From positions 124,001 through 188,000 of the forward strand of contig NZ_LGUR01000117.1 in assembly GCF_001270495.1 (NCBI RefSeq): DNA of 64,000 nucleotides. The letters are read 5' to 3'. Source of the stretch: Streptomyces viridochromogenes. GTDB taxonomy: Bacteria > Actinomycetota > Actinomycetes > Streptomycetales > Streptomycetaceae. The notes under the pieces are model-generated. The model ran no database searches, was not told where the DNA came from, and was given only the letters and a program-made list of their open reading frames with translations. This document shows positions 15,268-26,305 of the stretch, in pieces (the first letter of the stretch is position 1; each line of letters begins with the position of its first letter). A program made the position numbers and the translations under genes.

Positions 15268-15555
15268 CTACAGCCGCACGGTCATCTCCACGGCCACCTC
15301 GTCACCGGACCCCAGACCCTGCGGCGCCCGCACCGCCTTCTTGAGCGGCAGCAGATAGCCGCCGCCCTTGGGGAAGAGCGAGGTCTCGAAGGAGACTTCG
15401 CCGATCCTCGCCTCGACCGGGATCACCCCCCAGCCGTACGTGGCCATCGCGGCCACCTCGCGAAGGTCGGCGGATTCCTGGTCGGGCACGCTGACGAAGT
15501 AGTACGGCGCCGGCCCGCGCCATTCGATCACCTGGCCGGTGAAGGCGAGTTCCAT
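15268..15555 (-). CDS. DUF1905-family protein
   Basis: A 95-residue protein matching the small DUF1905 beta-barrel family: FTGQVIEWRGPAPYYFVSVP at the start, the GWGVIPVEARIG strand, and FPKGGGYLLPLKKAVR near the C-terminus. Members have no established enzymatic activity. It stands alone, convergent with the IclR gene and divergent from the beta-glucanase. The start ATG follows AAGAGA, a weak ribosome binding site. Confidence 0.8.
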   Translation of the reverse strand: MELAFTGQVIEWRGPAPYYFVSVPDQESADLREVAAMATYGWGVIPVEARIGEVSFETSLFPKGGGYLLPLKKAVRAPQGLGSGDEVAVEMTVRL

Positions 15556-15750
15556 ACGTCAGGGTCTCTTCTCTCTCCCAGAGTGTCCACGCCAGGATCC
15601 CAGGCCGAGGTCTCCGCTGCGCGGGGAGGGCGACGGATGGGCGCTCCAGCACATTTCCCCATTCAGAGGGTGAACTCCCCTGCGACGGAAGGGTTTTCTC
15701 TGCTTCACCTCTTGACGACCGGATGGACGGGGAGCACATTGACGACACTT

Positions 15751-15764
15751 TGAGAGCGCTCTCA
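15751..15764. promoter_or_regulatory. LacI-type operator upstream of the beta-glucanase
   Basis: TGAGAGCGCTCTCA is a perfect 14-bp palindrome, 62 bases before the glucanase start. It closely resembles the TGGGAGCGCTCCCA sites bound by CebR and other LacI-family sugar regulators in Streptomyces. The remainder of the 15556-15826 gap shows no gene. Confidence 0.65.
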
Positions 15765-15826
15765 GCCTCAAAGGGAGGAACCCCACCCCGCACCCCCACT
15801 CCGTACACCGAGAGGCAGCACCCCCC

Positions 15827-17224
15827 ATGAGTGAACCCTCCGGCATACACCGCAGACACCGCTCCCTCAGGCGGACGTTCGTCGCCCTGCTCGGCACCCT
15901 CGGCCTGGCCGCGGCCGCCGCGACCGTCGCCGTGCCGTCCGCGAACGCCTCCGCGCCCACGCCTCCGTCCGGCTGGACGCAGGTCTTCCTGGACGACTTC
16001 AACGGCGCCGCCGGCACCGGCGTGAACACGGCCAACTGGCAGTACGCGACCGGCAAGGGCTATCCCGGCGGTCCCGCCAACTGGGGCACCGGCGAGATCG
16101 AGACGATGACGAACAGCACCGACAACGTCGCGCTCGACGGCAACGGCAACCTCCGCATCACCCCGCGGCGGGACGCGTCCGGCAACTGGACCTCCGGCCG
16201 TGTCGAGACCAACCGCACCGACTTCCAGCCCCCGGCGGGCGGCAAGCTCCGCGTGGAGGCCCGGATCCAGGTGCCGAACGTGACCGGGGCCGCCGCCAAG
16301 GGGTACTGGCCGGCGTTCTGGATGCTGGGCGCGCCCTACCGCGGCGACTACTGGAACTGGCCCAGCGTCGGCGAGCTGGACATCATGGAGAACACGCAGG
16401 GCCAGAACACGGTGTACGCCACGATGCACTGCGGCACCTCACCGGGCGGTCCCTGCAACGAGACCAGCGGCATCGGCTCCAACACCACCTGCTCCGGCAC
16501 CACCTGCCAGGCGGGCTTCCACACGTACCGGATGGAGTGGGACCGCTCGACGAGCCCCGAGGAGATCCGCTTCTACCTCGACGGCACCAACTTCCACACC
16601 GTGCGGGCCAACCAGGTCGACTCGACGACCTGGACCAACGCCACGAACCACGGATTCTTCATCATCCTCAACGTGGCCATGGGCGGCGGCTTCCCGGACG
16701 CCTTCGGCGGCGGCCCGGACAGCGGAACGCAGCCGGGGCACGCCATGGTCGTCGACTACGTCCAGGTACTGTCGGCCGGTGGGAGCGGTACCACGCCCCC
16801 GCCGACGGGCAACCGTGACGCGTACAGCTCCATTCAGGCCGAGTCGTACGACGGTCAGAGCGGCGTGAGCGCCGAGACCACCTCCGACTCGGGCGGCGGA
16901 CAGAACATCGGCGCCGTGGCGAACGGCGACTGGGCGCTGTACAAGGGCGTCAACTTCGGTTCCACGGCGGCCACCCAGTTCGTCGCCCGGGTGGCGAGCG
17001 GTGCGGCGGGCGGCGTCAGCGGCCTGGTCGAGGTGCGCCTCGACAGTCGCGGCAACGCTCCCATCGGCAGCTTCTCCGTGGGCAACACCGGCGGCTGGCA
17101 GTCGTGGCGGACCATCCCGGCGAACATCAGCGGGGTGACCGGCACCCACGACGTCTATCTCACCTTCACCAGCGGGCAGTCGTCGGACTTCGTGAACGTG
17201 AACTGGTTCAACTTCGGCCGCTGA
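15827..17224 (+). CDS. Secreted GH16 beta-glucanase with C-terminal CBM6
   Basis: A 465-residue secreted endo-beta-glucanase, probably beta-1,3. A long twin-Arg-rich signal peptide (about 1-42, with RRHRSLRRTF and a hydrophobic core) ends near NASAPT. The GH16 domain spans about 45-310, with the catalytic ELDIME (Glu183, Asp185, Glu188) and WPAFWMLG just before. A short Gly/Pro linker (GGSGTTPPPTG) leads to a family-6 carbohydrate-binding module (about 335-465; IQAESYDGQSG, GDWALYKGVNFG, NVNWFNFG). It probably degrades beta-1,3-glucan such as fungal wall or laminarin. A LacI-type palindrome lies upstream. Confidence 0.93.
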   Translation: MSEPSGIHRRHRSLRRTFVALLGTLGLAAAAATVAVPSANASAPTPPSGWTQVFLDDFNGAAGTGVNTANWQYATGKGYPGGPANWGTGEIETMTNSTDNVALDGNGNLRITPRRDASGNWTSGRVETNRTDFQPPAGGKLRVEARIQVPNVTGAAAKGYWPAFWMLGAPYRGDYWNWPSVGELDIMENTQGQNTVYATMHCGTSPGGPCNETSGIGSNTTCSGTTCQAGFHTYRMEWDRSTSPEEIRFYLDGTNFHTVRANQVDSTTWTNATNHGFFIILNVAMGGGFPDAFGGGPDSGTQPGHAMVVDYVQVLSAGGSGTTPPPTGNRDAYSSIQAESYDGQSGVSAETTSDSGGGQNIGAVANGDWALYKGVNFGSTAATQFVARVASGAAGGVSGLVEVRLDSRGNAPIGSFSVGNTGGWQSWRTIPANISGVTGTHDVYLTFTSGQSSDFVNVNWFNFGR

Positions 17225-17257
17225 CCCGTGCGTCGCACGGTGACCTGCCTCGTCGAT

Positions 17258-17289
17258 GCCCCGCGAGAGCCCGGCGGCCCTCGCGGGGC
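17258..17289. terminator. Stem-loop terminator between convergent glucanase and GerW-like genes
   Basis: GCCCCGCGAG at 17258-17267 pairs perfectly with CTCGCGGGGC at 17280-17289, loop 12 bases, between the stops at 17224 and 17300. Confidence 0.75.
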
Positions 17290-17299
17290 GTCGTCACGG

Positions 17300-17719
17300 T
17301 CAGCGTCGCCGTCGTAACACCTGGACGATTCTCGGGAGCGCGGCGCCGAGCACGAGGGCGGCGAGCGGGACCGCGACGTCGGTCCAGGTGCGGCGGATGG
17401 GCCGGTATGTCGCGACGCCGCCGCTGATCTCGATGTAGCCCACCGGTGTGGCATCCACCCCGCCTCCACCGCCGCCGCCCTCACCGGTCCCGAGTTCGCC
17501 GATCCGTCCGGCTCCGGCGCCCAGGCCGAAAGCGACCTTGGCGACCGGGACGACGGTGACGCCGTCGGCGGTGACGGGTTCGCCGTAGACGGCCTTGACC
17601 GAGGCGCTGCCGCCGAGTCTGTCGGCCAGATGTTCCAGGAGGGTGTCGGCGGCGTGCGTCGCGGTGATCTCCGTGCTCGGCAGCGGCACGGGGGCTGGGT
17701 TCTCTTCGCGGGCTGTCAT
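17300..17719 (-). CDS. GerW/YtfJ-like sporulation-family protein
   Basis: A 139-residue protein. Residues about 22-100 carry the GerW pattern: LLEHLADRLGGSASVKAVYGEPVTADGVTVVPVAKVAFGLGAGAG, then a long Gly tract and VGYIEISGGVATYRPI. A C-terminal hydrophobic helix (about 112-130, VAVPLAALVLGAALPRIVQV) ending in a poly-Arg tail could anchor it to the membrane. The family is required for spore germination or cortex functions in Bacillus; its role in Streptomyces is not established. The ATG at 17719 was chosen because the homologous part begins shortly after. It stands alone, upstream of the AraC gene's 3' end. Confidence 0.72.
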   Translation of the reverse strand: MTAREENPAPVPLPSTEITATHAADTLLEHLADRLGGSASVKAVYGEPVTADGVTVVPVAKVAFGLGAGAGRIGELGTGEGGGGGGGVDATPVGYIEISGGVATYRPIRRTWTDVAVPLAALVLGAALPRIVQVLRRRR

Positions 17720-17808
17720 CCAGGACTCGTACCACCACCGGCAGGGGCGGAACCAGCCCAACGAACCGCACACCACGGACACCTCCTCCCGGCCCACCCA
17801 GCGGAGCG

Positions 17809-18816
17809 TCACCGTAGATCCGACCGAAACGCCGCCGGCGTCACCTCCGTGTGCTGGTGGAAGAACTTGGAGAAGTTCGCGGCGTCCGGGAACCCGATCG
17901 CCGCACCCACGCGCCCGATCGGCATGTCCGTGTGCGCCAGGAGCCGCTTGGCCTCCAGGATCACGCGCCGGTCGATGAAGCCCTTGGGCGTCTGACCCGT
18001 GGCGGCGCGGACGGCGCGGACGAGGGTGCGGCGGGAGTAACCGAGCTGGTCGGCGTAGGCGCTGACGCTGTGATTGGTGGCGAAGCCCTGCTCGACCGCG
18101 TCCCGGAAGAGGGTGAAGGTCGTGTCGGCCTGGCGGCGCTCGGCCTCCGCCGAACTCGCGGCGAGGTGGGCCAGGCGCAGCAGGAATGCCGTCAGTGAGT
18201 GGCGCAGGACCGCGGTGTGCAGGCTCAGGGGCAGGGTCGTCGTGTCCTCGTACTCGCGTTGGAGTTGGGCCAGCGAGGACCGGAGGGCGGTGAGCCGCGC
18301 TTCGTCGGGGTGGAGCAGGGGCGGGAGGTCGTAGCGGTAGAGGCCGGTGGCCTCGACCGTGGCGCGGGGCAGGAAGCCCGGCTGCATGGCCAGGACGATC
18401 CCCCGGTACTCGCTCGCCCGTGAGAAGCGATGGACCTGTCCGGGACGGATCCACAGCAGGTCGCCGGGGCCCGCCTCGTACTCCGTGAAGTCGATCATGT
18501 GGCGCACGGGTCCCTGACTGAAGAGCATCACGACGTGGAAGTCGATGCGGTGCACGCGCTCCAGCGGCGCCTCGTCGGCGTGCCACGTGTGGTCGCCGCC
18601 GCCCATCGGGCCGAGCTGCATGCCGACGCCGCCGACGCTCAGCTCGACGGGGAAGGGGAACGTTCTGATCCCTCCGTCACCGACGTCCCCTCCGCCGCCG
18701 CCTTCGACCCTTGTGTCCACCATGTCCGTCTCGTGCCGCCTCAGTTGCGCGCCGCCCATGCTCAGCCGTGCGGTGCGCCGGCGACGGTGTCCCACTTTCA
18801 CCACAGCGTGACACAC
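17809..18816 (-). CDS. AraC-family transcriptional regulator
   Basis: A 335-residue regulator. The N-terminal half (about 50-195) is a cupin-like ligand-binding domain (FHVVMLFSQGPVRHMIDF, YEAGPGDLLWIRPGQVHRF). The C-terminal half has two helix-turn-helix units: SVSAYADQLGYSRRTLVRAVRAATG and MPIGRVGAAIGFPDAANFSKFF. The GTG at 18816 is supported by GGGAAGG seven bases upstream; ATGs at 18759 and 18723 are alternatives. It is divergent from the transketolase operon, with a perfect palindrome (18831-18849) in the shared promoter region, so it may control central-carbon genes or itself. Confidence 0.88.
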   Translation of the reverse strand: MCHAVVKVGHRRRRTARLSMGGAQLRRHETDMVDTRVEGGGGGDVGDGGIRTFPFPVELSVGGVGMQLGPMGGGDHTWHADEAPLERVHRIDFHVVMLFSQGPVRHMIDFTEYEAGPGDLLWIRPGQVHRFSRASEYRGIVLAMQPGFLPRATVEATGLYRYDLPPLLHPDEARLTALRSSLAQLQREYEDTTTLPLSLHTAVLRHSLTAFLLRLAHLAASSAEAERRQADTTFTLFRDAVEQGFATNHSVSAYADQLGYSRRTLVRAVRAATGQTPKGFIDRRVILEAKRLLAHTDMPIGRVGAAIGFPDAANFSKFFHQHTEVTPAAFRSDLR

Positions 18817-18830
18817 GCCGACCTTCCCTC

Positions 18831-18849
18831 GTAAAAGTCAGACTTTTAC
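18831..18849. promoter_or_regulatory. Perfect palindrome between AraC regulator and transketolase genes
   Basis: GTAAAAGTCAGACTTTTAC is a perfect inverted repeat of nine bases around one central base. It sits 15 bases from the AraC start and 52 bases from the transketolase start. AT-rich symmetrical sequence of this kind is rare in this GC-rich DNA and is a strong operator candidate. Confidence 0.55.
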
Positions 18850-18900
18850 TTTTGAACGCGTTGGACCAGCCACTTCGCTGCGATCGAGGATTTTTTGAAG

Positions 18901-20976
18901 ATGAGCACGCAGACACCGGACAGCTTCGAATGGACCGAACTCGACCGGCGTGCCGTCGACACGGCCCGCCTTCTGGCGGCCGATGCCGTACAGCAGGTCG
19001 GCAACGGCCACCCGGGCACCGCGATGAGCCTCGCCCCGGCGGCGTACACGATCTTTCAGAAGGTGATGCGGCACGATCCCGCCGACCCTGAGTGGACCGG
19101 CCGGGACCGTTTCGTCCTCTCCCCCGGCCACACCTCGCTGACCCTCTACACCCAGCTGTTCCTCGCCGGGTACGAGCTGGAGCTCGACGACCTCAAGGCA
19201 TTCCGGACCCAGGGTTCGAAGACGCCGGGTCACCCGGAGTACGGGCACACGGCAGGAGTCGAGACGACGACCGGCCCGCTGGGTCAGGGCGTCGCCAACG
19301 CCGTCGGCATGGCGATGGCCGCCCGTTACGAGCGCGGCCTCTTCGACCCGGAGGCTCCCGAGGGCGAGTCCCCGTTCGACCACACCATCTGGGCGATCGT
19401 CTCCGACGGCGACCTGGAGGAGGGCGTCTCCGCCGAGGCATCCTCCCTGGCCGGCCACCAGAAGCTCGGCAACCTCGTCTTCCTCTACGACGACAACCAC
19501 ATCTCCATCGAGGGCGACACCGCGACCGCGTTCTCCGAGGACGTGCTCAAGCGCTACGAGGCGTACGGCTGGCACGTGCAGCGGATCGAGCCCGCGCTGG
19601 GCGGCGACATCGACGTCCACGCGCTGTACGCGGCGCTCAGGGCAGCGCAGGCCGAGACCGAGCGCCCCTCGATCATCGCCATGCGCACGATCATCGCCTG
19701 GCCCGCCCCCAACGCCCAGAACACCGAGGCCTCCCACGGCTCCGCTCTCGGCGCCGACGAGATCGCCGCCACCAAGCGCATCCTCGGTTTCGACCCCGAG
19801 CAGAGCTTCGAGGTCGCCGACGAGGTCCTCGCCCACGCCCGCCGTGCCCTGGACCGGGGCGCCGAGGCGCACGCGGCCTGGGACAAGCAGCTCGGCGCCT
19901 GGCGCTCCGCCAACCCCGAGCGCGCCCTGCTGTTCGACCGGATCGTCGCCGGGCAGCTGCCCGAGGGCTGGGAGGACGCCCTGCCGGTCTTCGAGGAGGG
20001 CAAGTCGGTCGCCACCCGTGCCGCCTCCGGCAAGGTGCTCCAGGCCGTCGGCGCCGTGGTCCCGGAGCTGTGGGGCGGCTCGGCCGACCTGGCCGGCTCC
20101 AACAACACCACCATCGACAAGACGAGTTCGTTCCTGCCGAAGGGCAACCCGCTGCCGGAGGCCGACCCGTACGGCCGTACCGTCCACTTCGGCATCCGCG
20201 AGTTCTCCATGGCCGCCGAGATGAACGGCATCGCCCTGCACGGCAACACCCGCATCTACGGGGGTACGTTCCTGGTGTTCTCCGACTACATGCGCAACGC
20301 CGTGCGCATGTCGGCCCTGATGCAGCTGCCGGTGACGTACGTCTGGACGCACGACTCCGTCGGCCTCGGCGAGGACGGCCCGACCCACCAGCCGGTCGAG
20401 CACCTGGCCTCGCTGCGCGCCATCCCGGGCCTGAACGTCGTCCGCCCGGCCGACGCCAACGAGACCGCGGTCGCCTGGGCCGAGATCCTCAAGCGGCACT
20501 CCACCAACCCGGCCCCGCACGGGCTCGCGCTCACCCGCCAGGGGGTGCCGACGCTCCCGGTCAACCCCGATACGGCGAAGGGCGGTTACGTCCTGAAGGA
20601 GTCCTCCGGCGAGACGCCCGAGGTGATCCTCGTCGCCACCGGTTCCGAGGTCCAGCTCGCCGTCGCCGCGCGGGAGCGGTTGGAGGCCGACGGGATCGGT
20701 ACCCGGGTGGTGTCGATGCCGTCCGTGGAGTGGTTCGAGGAGCAGCCGCGCGAATACCGCGAGAGTGTCCTGCCGCCGGCCGTGAAGGCGCGGGTCGCCG
20801 TCGAGGCCGGTATCGGGCTCACCTGGTACCGGTTCGTGGGCGACGCGGGACGCATCGTCTCCCTGGAGCACTTCGGTGCCTCCGCCGATGCCGGGACCCT
20901 GTTCGCCGAGTACGGCTTCACCCCCGAGAACGTCGCCGCCGCAGCCCGCGAATCGCTGGCCGCCGCCCGCGGTTGA
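18901..20976 (+). CDS. tkt: Transketolase
   Basis: A 691-residue thiamine-diphosphate enzyme transferring two-carbon units between sugar phosphates in the pentose phosphate pathway. GNGHPGT (His37), the TPP-binding [13 protein letters not shown] (about 160), [17 protein letters not shown] (about 425-440) and [25 protein letters not shown] (about 482-507) are all present. Length matches full transketolases. The ATG at 18901 lies ten bases after GAGGA. First gene of a six-gene pentose-phosphate operon; this appears to be one of the duplicate sets seen in streptomycetes. Confidence 0.97.
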   Translation: MSTQTPDSFEWTELDRRAVDTARLLAADAVQQVGNGHPGTAMSLAPAAYTIFQKVMRHDPADPEWTGRDRFVLSPGHTSLTLYTQLFLAGYELELDDLKAFRTQGSKTPGHPEYGHTAGVETTTGPLGQGVANAVGMAMAARYERGLFDPEAPEGESPFDHTIWAIVSDGDLEEGVSAEASSLAGHQKLGNLVFLYDDNHISIEGDTATAFSEDVLKRYEAYGWHVQRIEPALGGDIDVHALYAALRAAQAETERPSIIAMRTIIAWPAPNAQNTEASHGSALGADEIAATKRILGFDPEQSFEVADEVLAHARRALDRGAEAHAAWDKQLGAWRSANPERALLFDRIVAGQLPEGWEDALPVFEEGKSVATRAASGKVLQAVGAVVPELWGGSADLAGSNNTTIDKTSSFLPKGNPLPEADPYGRTVHFGIREFSMAAEMNGIALHGNTRIYGGTFLVFSDYMRNAVRMSALMQLPVTYVWTHDSVGLGEDGPTHQPVEHLASLRAIPGLNVVRPADANETAVAWAEILKRHSTNPAPHGLALTRQGVPTLPVNPDTAKGGYVLKESSGETPEVILVATGSEVQLAVAARERLEADGIGTRVVSMPSVEWFEEQPREYRESVLPPAVKARVAVEAGIGLTWYRFVGDAGRIVSLEHFGASADAGTLFAEYGFTPENVAAAARESLAAARG

Positions 20977-21004
20977 TCCGAACGCCAGAAGGAAGTTGAT
21001 CACT

Positions 21005-22177
21005 GTGACCACCGAAGCGACCGCGACCACCGCGACCGCCGGCACCCTCAAGCGCCTCTCCGACGAAGGCGTCTCGATCTGGCTGGACGACCTGTCGCGC
21101 AAGCGGATCGAGTCCGGCAACCTCGCCGAACTCGTCGCCGGCAAGAACGTCGTCGGCGTCACCACCAACCCGTCCATCTTCCAGGCCGCCATCGGCTCCG
21201 GCGAGGGCTACGAGGAGCAGCTCGCCGACCTCGCGGTGCGCGGCGTCACGGTCGACGAGGCCGTGCGCATGATGACCACCGCGGACGTGCGCGCCGCCGC
21301 CGACATCCTGCGGCCCGTCTACGACGCCACCGACGGCCGGGACGGCCGGGTCTCCATCGAGGTCGACCCGCGGCTCGCCCACGACACGACGGCCACGATC
21401 GCCGAGGCCCGGCAGCTGGCCTGGCTGGTCGACCGGCCCAACGTGATGATCAAGATCCCGGCGACCAAGGCCGGACTCCCCGCCATCACCGAGGTCATCG
21501 GCCAGGGCATCAGCGTCAACGTCACGCTGATCTTCTCCCTGGAGCGCTACCGCGAGGTCATGGACGCCTACCTCGCCGGTCTGGAGAAGGCCGCCGCGAA
21601 CGGCCTGGACCTGTCCGGCATCCACTCCGTCGCCTCCTTCTTCGTCTCCCGTGTCGACAGCGAGATCGACAAGCGGCTGACCGCGATCGGCACGGACGAG
21701 GCCCTCGCGCTCAAGGGCAGGGCCGCGCTCGCCAACGCCCGCCTCGCCTACGAGGCATACGAGGATCGGTTCGGCTCTGCCGACAACTCGACACGCGTGG
21801 GTGACCGCTGGGCCGCCCTCGCCGGTGCCAAGGCCAACAAGCAGCGCCCTCTGTGGGCCTCCACCGGCGTGAAGGATCCGGCGTACAAGTCCACCCTGTA
21901 CGTGGATGAGCTGGTCGCGCCGGGCACTGTCAACACGATGCCCGAAGCCACGCTCGACGCCACCGCCGACCACGGCGAGATCACCGGCGACACCGTCACC
22001 GGCGGTTACGCGCAGGCCCGTGCCGACCTGGCCGCCGTGGAGACGCTGGGGATCTCGTACGACGAGGTCGTCACCCGGTTGGAGGACGAGGGCGTCGCCA
22101 AGTTCGAGGTGGCGTGGCAGGACCTGTTGGACGCCGTCGAGAAGTCCCTCGGCAGCAAGGGAGCTGACGCAGAATGA
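21005..22177 (+). CDS. tal: Transaldolase
   Basis: A 390-residue transaldolase of the long actinobacterial type, moving the dihydroxyacetone unit between sedoheptulose-7-P and glyceraldehyde-3-P. The N-terminal motif [10 protein letters not shown] and the Schiff-base lysine in [15 protein letters not shown] are visible. The GTG at 21005 has GAAGGAAG upstream and lies 28 bases after the tkt stop. The last four bases overlap the zwf start (ATGA), indicating coupled translation. Confidence 0.96.
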   Translation: MTTEATATTATAGTLKRLSDEGVSIWLDDLSRKRIESGNLAELVAGKNVVGVTTNPSIFQAAIGSGEGYEEQLADLAVRGVTVDEAVRMMTTADVRAAADILRPVYDATDGRDGRVSIEVDPRLAHDTTATIAEARQLAWLVDRPNVMIKIPATKAGLPAITEVIGQGISVNVTLIFSLERYREVMDAYLAGLEKAAANGLDLSGIHSVASFFVSRVDSEIDKRLTAIGTDEALALKGRAALANARLAYEAYEDRFGSADNSTRVGDRWAALAGAKANKQRPLWASTGVKDPAYKSTLYVDELVAPGTVNTMPEATLDATADHGEITGDTVTGGYAQARADLAAVETLGISYDEVVTRLEDEGVAKFEVAWQDLLDAVEKSLGSKGADAE

Positions 22178-23703
22178 TCTCCGACTGGGACAACCCCCTG
22201 CGCGACCCGCGCGACCGCCGTCTGCCCCGTATCGCGGGCCCGTCCGGGCTCGTCATCTTCGGGGTCACCGGCGACCTGTCCCGCAAGAAGCTGATGCCGG
22301 CCGTGTACGACCTCGCCAACCGCGGGATGCTGCCGCCGGGCTTCTCCCTCGTCGGGTTCGCCCGCCGGGACTGGGAGGACCAGGACTTCGCGCAGGTCGT
22401 GCACGACTCGGTGCGCGAGCACGCCCGTACGGAGTTCCGCGAGGAGGTCTGGCAGCAGCTCTCCGAGGGCATGCGGTTCATCCCGGGTGCCTTCGACGAC
22501 GACGAGGCGTTCGAGCAGCTGCGCGGCACCGTCGACGAGCTCGACAAGGCCCGCGGTACGAGCGGCAACTACGCCTTCTATCTCTCCGTGCCGCCGAAGT
22601 TCTTCCCGAACGTCGTGCAGCAGCTGAAGAAGCACGGGCTGGCGGACGCCCCCGAGGGGTCCTGGCGGCGGGCGGTCATCGAGAAGCCGTTCGGCCACGA
22701 CCTCACCAGCGCGCGTGAGCTGAACGCGATCGTGCACGACGTGTTCGACCCGGAGCAGGTCTTCCGCATCGACCACTACCTGGGCAAGGAGACCGTCCAG
22801 AACATCCTGGCGTTGCGGTTCGCCAACCAGATGTTCGAGCCGATCTGGAACCGGTCGTATGTCGACCACGTACAGATCACGATGGCCGAGGACATCGGCA
22901 TCGGCGGCCGGGCGGGCTACTACGACGGCATCGGCTCGGCCCGTGACGTCATCCAGAACCACCTGCTCCAGCTGATGGCGCTGACGGCCATGGAGGAGCC
23001 GGCCGCCTTCGACGCCGCCTCGCTGCTCACCGAGAAGCTGAAGGTACTCAAGGCGGTGAAGCTGCCTCAGGACCTGGGCGAGCACACCGTGCGCGGGCAG
23101 TACGCGGCGAGCTGGCAGGGCGGCGAGCAGGTGCTCGGGTACCTCCAGGAGGACGGTATCGACCCGCGGTCGAAGACCGACACCTACGCCGCCGTCAAGC
23201 TGAACGTCGACAACCGGCGCTGGGCGGGCGTGCCGTTCTACCTGCGCACCGGCAAGCGGCTCGGGCGGCGGGTCACCGAGATCGCGGTCGTCTTCCAGCG
23301 GGCGCCGCACTCCCCGTTCGACTCCACCGCCACCGAGGAGCTCGGCCAGAACGCGATCGTCATCCGCGTCCAGCCGGACGAGGGCATGACGGTGCGGTTC
23401 GGCTCCAAGGTGCCGGGCACCTCGATGGAGATCCGGGACGTCACGATGGACTTCGCGTACGGCGAGTCGTTCACGGAGTCCAGCCCGGAGGCGTACGAGC
23501 GGCTCATCCTGGATGTCCTTCTCGGGGACGCCAATCTGTTCCCCCGTCACCAGGAAGTGGAAGAGTCCTGGAAGATCCTCGACCCGATCGAGGAGTACTG
23601 GGACACCCATGGCAAGCCGGCGCAGTACGCGTCCGGGAGCTGGGGACCCGAGGAAGCCGACGAGATGCTCGCACGAGACGGACGGAGCTGGCGCAGGCCA
23701 TGA
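22174..23703 (+). CDS. zwf: Glucose-6-phosphate 1-dehydrogenase
   Basis: A 509-residue enzyme oxidising glucose-6-phosphate to 6-phosphogluconolactone with NADP. The nucleotide-binding [22 protein letters not shown] (about 30-52) and the active-site signature [13 protein letters not shown] (about 198-210) are intact, and length is canonical. It overlaps tal upstream and opcA downstream by four bases each. Placement with opcA indicates the OpcA-assembled actinobacterial form. Confidence 0.97.
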   Translation: MISDWDNPLRDPRDRRLPRIAGPSGLVIFGVTGDLSRKKLMPAVYDLANRGMLPPGFSLVGFARRDWEDQDFAQVVHDSVREHARTEFREEVWQQLSEGMRFIPGAFDDDEAFEQLRGTVDELDKARGTSGNYAFYLSVPPKFFPNVVQQLKKHGLADAPEGSWRRAVIEKPFGHDLTSARELNAIVHDVFDPEQVFRIDHYLGKETVQNILALRFANQMFEPIWNRSYVDHVQITMAEDIGIGGRAGYYDGIGSARDVIQNHLLQLMALTAMEEPAAFDAASLLTEKLKVLKAVKLPQDLGEHTVRGQYAASWQGGEQVLGYLQEDGIDPRSKTDTYAAVKLNVDNRRWAGVPFYLRTGKRLGRRVTEIAVVFQRAPHSPFDSTATEELGQNAIVIRVQPDEGMTVRFGSKVPGTSMEIRDVTMDFAYGESFTESSPEAYERLILDVLLGDANLFPRHQEVEESWKILDPIEEYWDTHGKPAQYASGSWGPEEADEMLARDGRSWRRP

Positions 23704-24635
23704 AGATCGACCTGACCGACACCACGGCAAGCAAGATCAACAAGGCGCTGGTGCAGGGCCGCCGCGCGATCGGCACGCCGGCCGTGGGCATGGTCCTGAC
23801 GATGGTGATCGTCACGGACGAGGAGAACGCGTACGACTCGATCAAGGCGGCCGAGGAGGCCTCGCACGAGCACCCCGCCCGCACCCTGGTCGTGATCAAG
23901 CGGCACGCCCGCACCCCGCGCGACCGCACCCGCTCGCACCTCGACGCCGAGGTCCGGGTGGGCGCCGACGCCGGGACCGGTGAGACGGTCGTGCTGCGCA
24001 TGTACGGCGAGGTGTCCGAGCACGCCGACTCGGTGGTGCTGCCGCTGCTGCTGCCGGACGCGCCGGTCGTGGTGTGGTGGCCGGTTGAGGCACCGGAGAA
24101 CCCCGCGAAGGACCCGCTGGGCGCGCTGGCGCAGCGCCGGATCACCGACCTGTACACCACCGAGAACCCGCAGGCGGAGCTGGAGGCCCGCGCGCGCTCC
24201 TACGCGCCCGGCGACACCGACCTCGCCTGGACCCGGCTCACCCCGTGGCGCTCCATGCTGGCCGCGGCCCTGGACCAGGCCCGGGTGCCGATCATCTCGG
24301 CCGTCGTGGAGGCCGAGGCCGACAACCCGGCCGCCGAGCTGCTGGCCCGCTGGCTGGAGGCCCGCCTCCACGTCACCGCCGAGCGCGTCGTCACCGCCGG
24401 ACCGGTCGTGACCGGCGTGCGTCTGGGCACCGAGAACGGTGAGATCGTCATCGACCGTCCCGAGGGTCCGCTGGCCACGCTGTCCCTGCCGGACCAGCCG
24501 TCCCGCACCCTGGCGCTGAAGGTCCGCACCACCTCCGAACTCATCGCCGAGGAGCTCAGGCGCCTCGACGCGGACGAGATGTACGCCGTCGCCCTGCGGG
24601 GCGAGGCCACCAAGGAGAACCCCTCTCATGTCTGA
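23700..24635 (+). CDS. opcA: Glucose-6-phosphate dehydrogenase assembly protein OpcA
   Basis: A 311-residue protein of the OpcA family, needed for assembly and activity of actinobacterial and cyanobacterial Zwf. The N-terminus ([20 protein letters not shown]) and the segment [26 protein letters not shown] are typical. No catalytic motif is expected. It overlaps zwf by four bases and pgi by eight bases, keeping it in stoichiometric coupling. Confidence 0.93.
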   Translation: MKIDLTDTTASKINKALVQGRRAIGTPAVGMVLTMVIVTDEENAYDSIKAAEEASHEHPARTLVVIKRHARTPRDRTRSHLDAEVRVGADAGTGETVVLRMYGEVSEHADSVVLPLLLPDAPVVVWWPVEAPENPAKDPLGALAQRRITDLYTTENPQAELEARARSYAPGDTDLAWTRLTPWRSMLAAALDQARVPIISAVVEAEADNPAAELLARWLEARLHVTAERVVTAGPVVTGVRLGTENGEIVIDRPEGPLATLSLPDQPSRTLALKVRTTSELIAEELRRLDADEMYAVALRGEATKENPSHV

Positions 24636-26304
24636 GACTGCCAGGCTCACCCGGCGCCCCGAGTGGGCGGCCCTGGAGGACCACCGCGCGGACGCGCTCC
24701 AGCGCCCGCGGCTGCGTGAGCTGTTCGCGGCCGACCCCTCCCGCGCCGAGCGGTACGTCGTACGCGTCGGTGATCTGCGCATCGACTACTCCAAGCAGCT
24801 GATCACCGACGAGACGCTCGCCCTGCTGCGGGAACTGGCCGTCGCGACCGACGTGACCGGGCTGCGGGACGCGATGTTCCGCGGCGAGCGGATCAACGTG
24901 ACCGAGGACCGGGCCGTGCTGCACACCGCGCTGCGGGCGCCGCGCGAGGCCGTGATCGAGGTGGCCGGCGAGAACGTCGTGCCCCAGGTCCACGCGGTGC
25001 TCGACAAGATGAGCGCGTTCGCGGACCGCGTCCGCTCCGGCGAGTGGACCGGCCACACCGGCCGCCGTATCCGCAATGTCGTCAACATCGGCATCGGCGG
25101 CTCCGACCTCGGGCCCGCGATGGCGTACGAGGCTCTTCGCCCGTTCACGGCACGGGAGTTGACGTTCCGGTTCGTGTCCAACGTGGACGGCGCCGACCTC
25201 CACGAGGCGGTCCGTGACCTGGACCCGGCGGAGACGCTGTTCATCGTCGCGTCCAAGACGTTCACCACGATCGAGACGATCACCAACGCCACCTCGGCCC
25301 GCTCCTGGCTGCTGGCCGGGCTCGGCGGCGAGGACAAGGCGGTCGCCAGGCACTTCGTCGCCCTGTCGACGAACGCCGAGAAGGTGACGGACTTCGGCAT
25401 CGACCCGGACAACATGTTCGAGTTCTGGGACTGGGTCGGCGGCCGCTACTCCTACGACTCGGCGATCGGCCTGTCCCTGATGATCGCCATCGGCGCGGAG
25501 CGCTTCCGGGAGATGCTCGACGGCTTCCACACCGTCGACGAGCACTTCCGCACCGCGCCCATCGAGGCCAACGCCCCGGTGATCCTGGGCCTGTTGGGCA
25601 TCTGGTACGGCAATTTCCTCGGCGCCGAATCCCATGCGGTGCTGCCGTACTCGCACTACCTGTCGAAGTTCACGGCGTATCTCCAGCAGCTCGACATGGA
25701 GTCCAACGGCAAGTCGGTCGACCGCGACGGGCAGGCTGTGGACTGGGAGACCGGTCCCGTGGTGTGGGGCACGCCCGGCACCAACGGGCAGCACGCCTAC
25801 TACCAGCTGATCCACCAGGGCACCCGGCTGATCCCGGCCGACCTGATCGGCTTCGCCCGTCCGGTCGCGGAACTGAGCGACGAACTCAAGGCGCAGCACG
25901 ACCTGTTGATGGCGAACCTCTTCGCGCAGGGCCAGGCGCTCGCCTTCGGCAAGACCGCGGACGAGGTGCGCGCGGAGGGCGTGCCCGAGGAGCAGGTCCC
26001 GCACCGCACCTTCCTCGGCAACCACCCCACCACCACGATCCTCGCCCCCGAGCTGACCCCGTCGGTCCTCGGCCAGCTGGTCGCCCTCTACGAGCACAAG
26101 GTGTTCGTGCAGGGCGCCGTCTGGAACATCGACTCCTTCGACCAGTGGGGCGTCGAGCTGGGCAAGGTCCTCGCCAAGCGCGTCGAGCCCGCCCTCACCG
26201 AAGCGTTTACATCAGCCGCTGCCGCGGCGGGCTCGGTCCCCGGCCTCGACCCCTCCACCGCCGCCCTCGTGGCCGCCTACCGTGAACTCAAGGAAGTGAA
26301 CTGA
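24628..26304 (+). CDS. pgi: Glucose-6-phosphate isomerase
   Basis: A 558-residue enzyme interconverting glucose-6-P and fructose-6-P. The family motifs are [20 protein letters not shown] (about 151-170), [36 protein letters not shown], and the C-terminal signature region [25 protein letters not shown] (about 492-516). Full length. It begins eight bases inside opcA and ends one base before gnd. Streptomycetes often have two pgi copies; this is the pentose-phosphate-operon copy. Confidence 0.96.
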   Translation: MSETARLTRRPEWAALEDHRADALQRPRLRELFAADPSRAERYVVRVGDLRIDYSKQLITDETLALLRELAVATDVTGLRDAMFRGERINVTEDRAVLHTALRAPREAVIEVAGENVVPQVHAVLDKMSAFADRVRSGEWTGHTGRRIRNVVNIGIGGSDLGPAMAYEALRPFTARELTFRFVSNVDGADLHEAVRDLDPAETLFIVASKTFTTIETITNATSARSWLLAGLGGEDKAVARHFVALSTNAEKVTDFGIDPDNMFEFWDWVGGRYSYDSAIGLSLMIAIGAERFREMLDGFHTVDEHFRTAPIEANAPVILGLLGIWYGNFLGAESHAVLPYSHYLSKFTAYLQQLDMESNGKSVDRDGQAVDWETGPVVWGTPGTNGQHAYYQLIHQGTRLIPADLIGFARPVAELSDELKAQHDLLMANLFAQGQALAFGKTADEVRAEGVPEEQVPHRTFLGNHPTTTILAPELTPSVLGQLVALYEHKVFVQGAVWNIDSFDQWGVELGKVLAKRVEPALTEAFTSAAAAAGSVPGLDPSTAALVAAYRELKEVN

Positions 26305-26305
26305 C

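Noticed and set aside
24556..26097. A 513-codon minus-strand frame across the pgi gene
   Set aside because: It is antisense to a clear full-length glucose-6-phosphate isomerase and shows no domain of its own.
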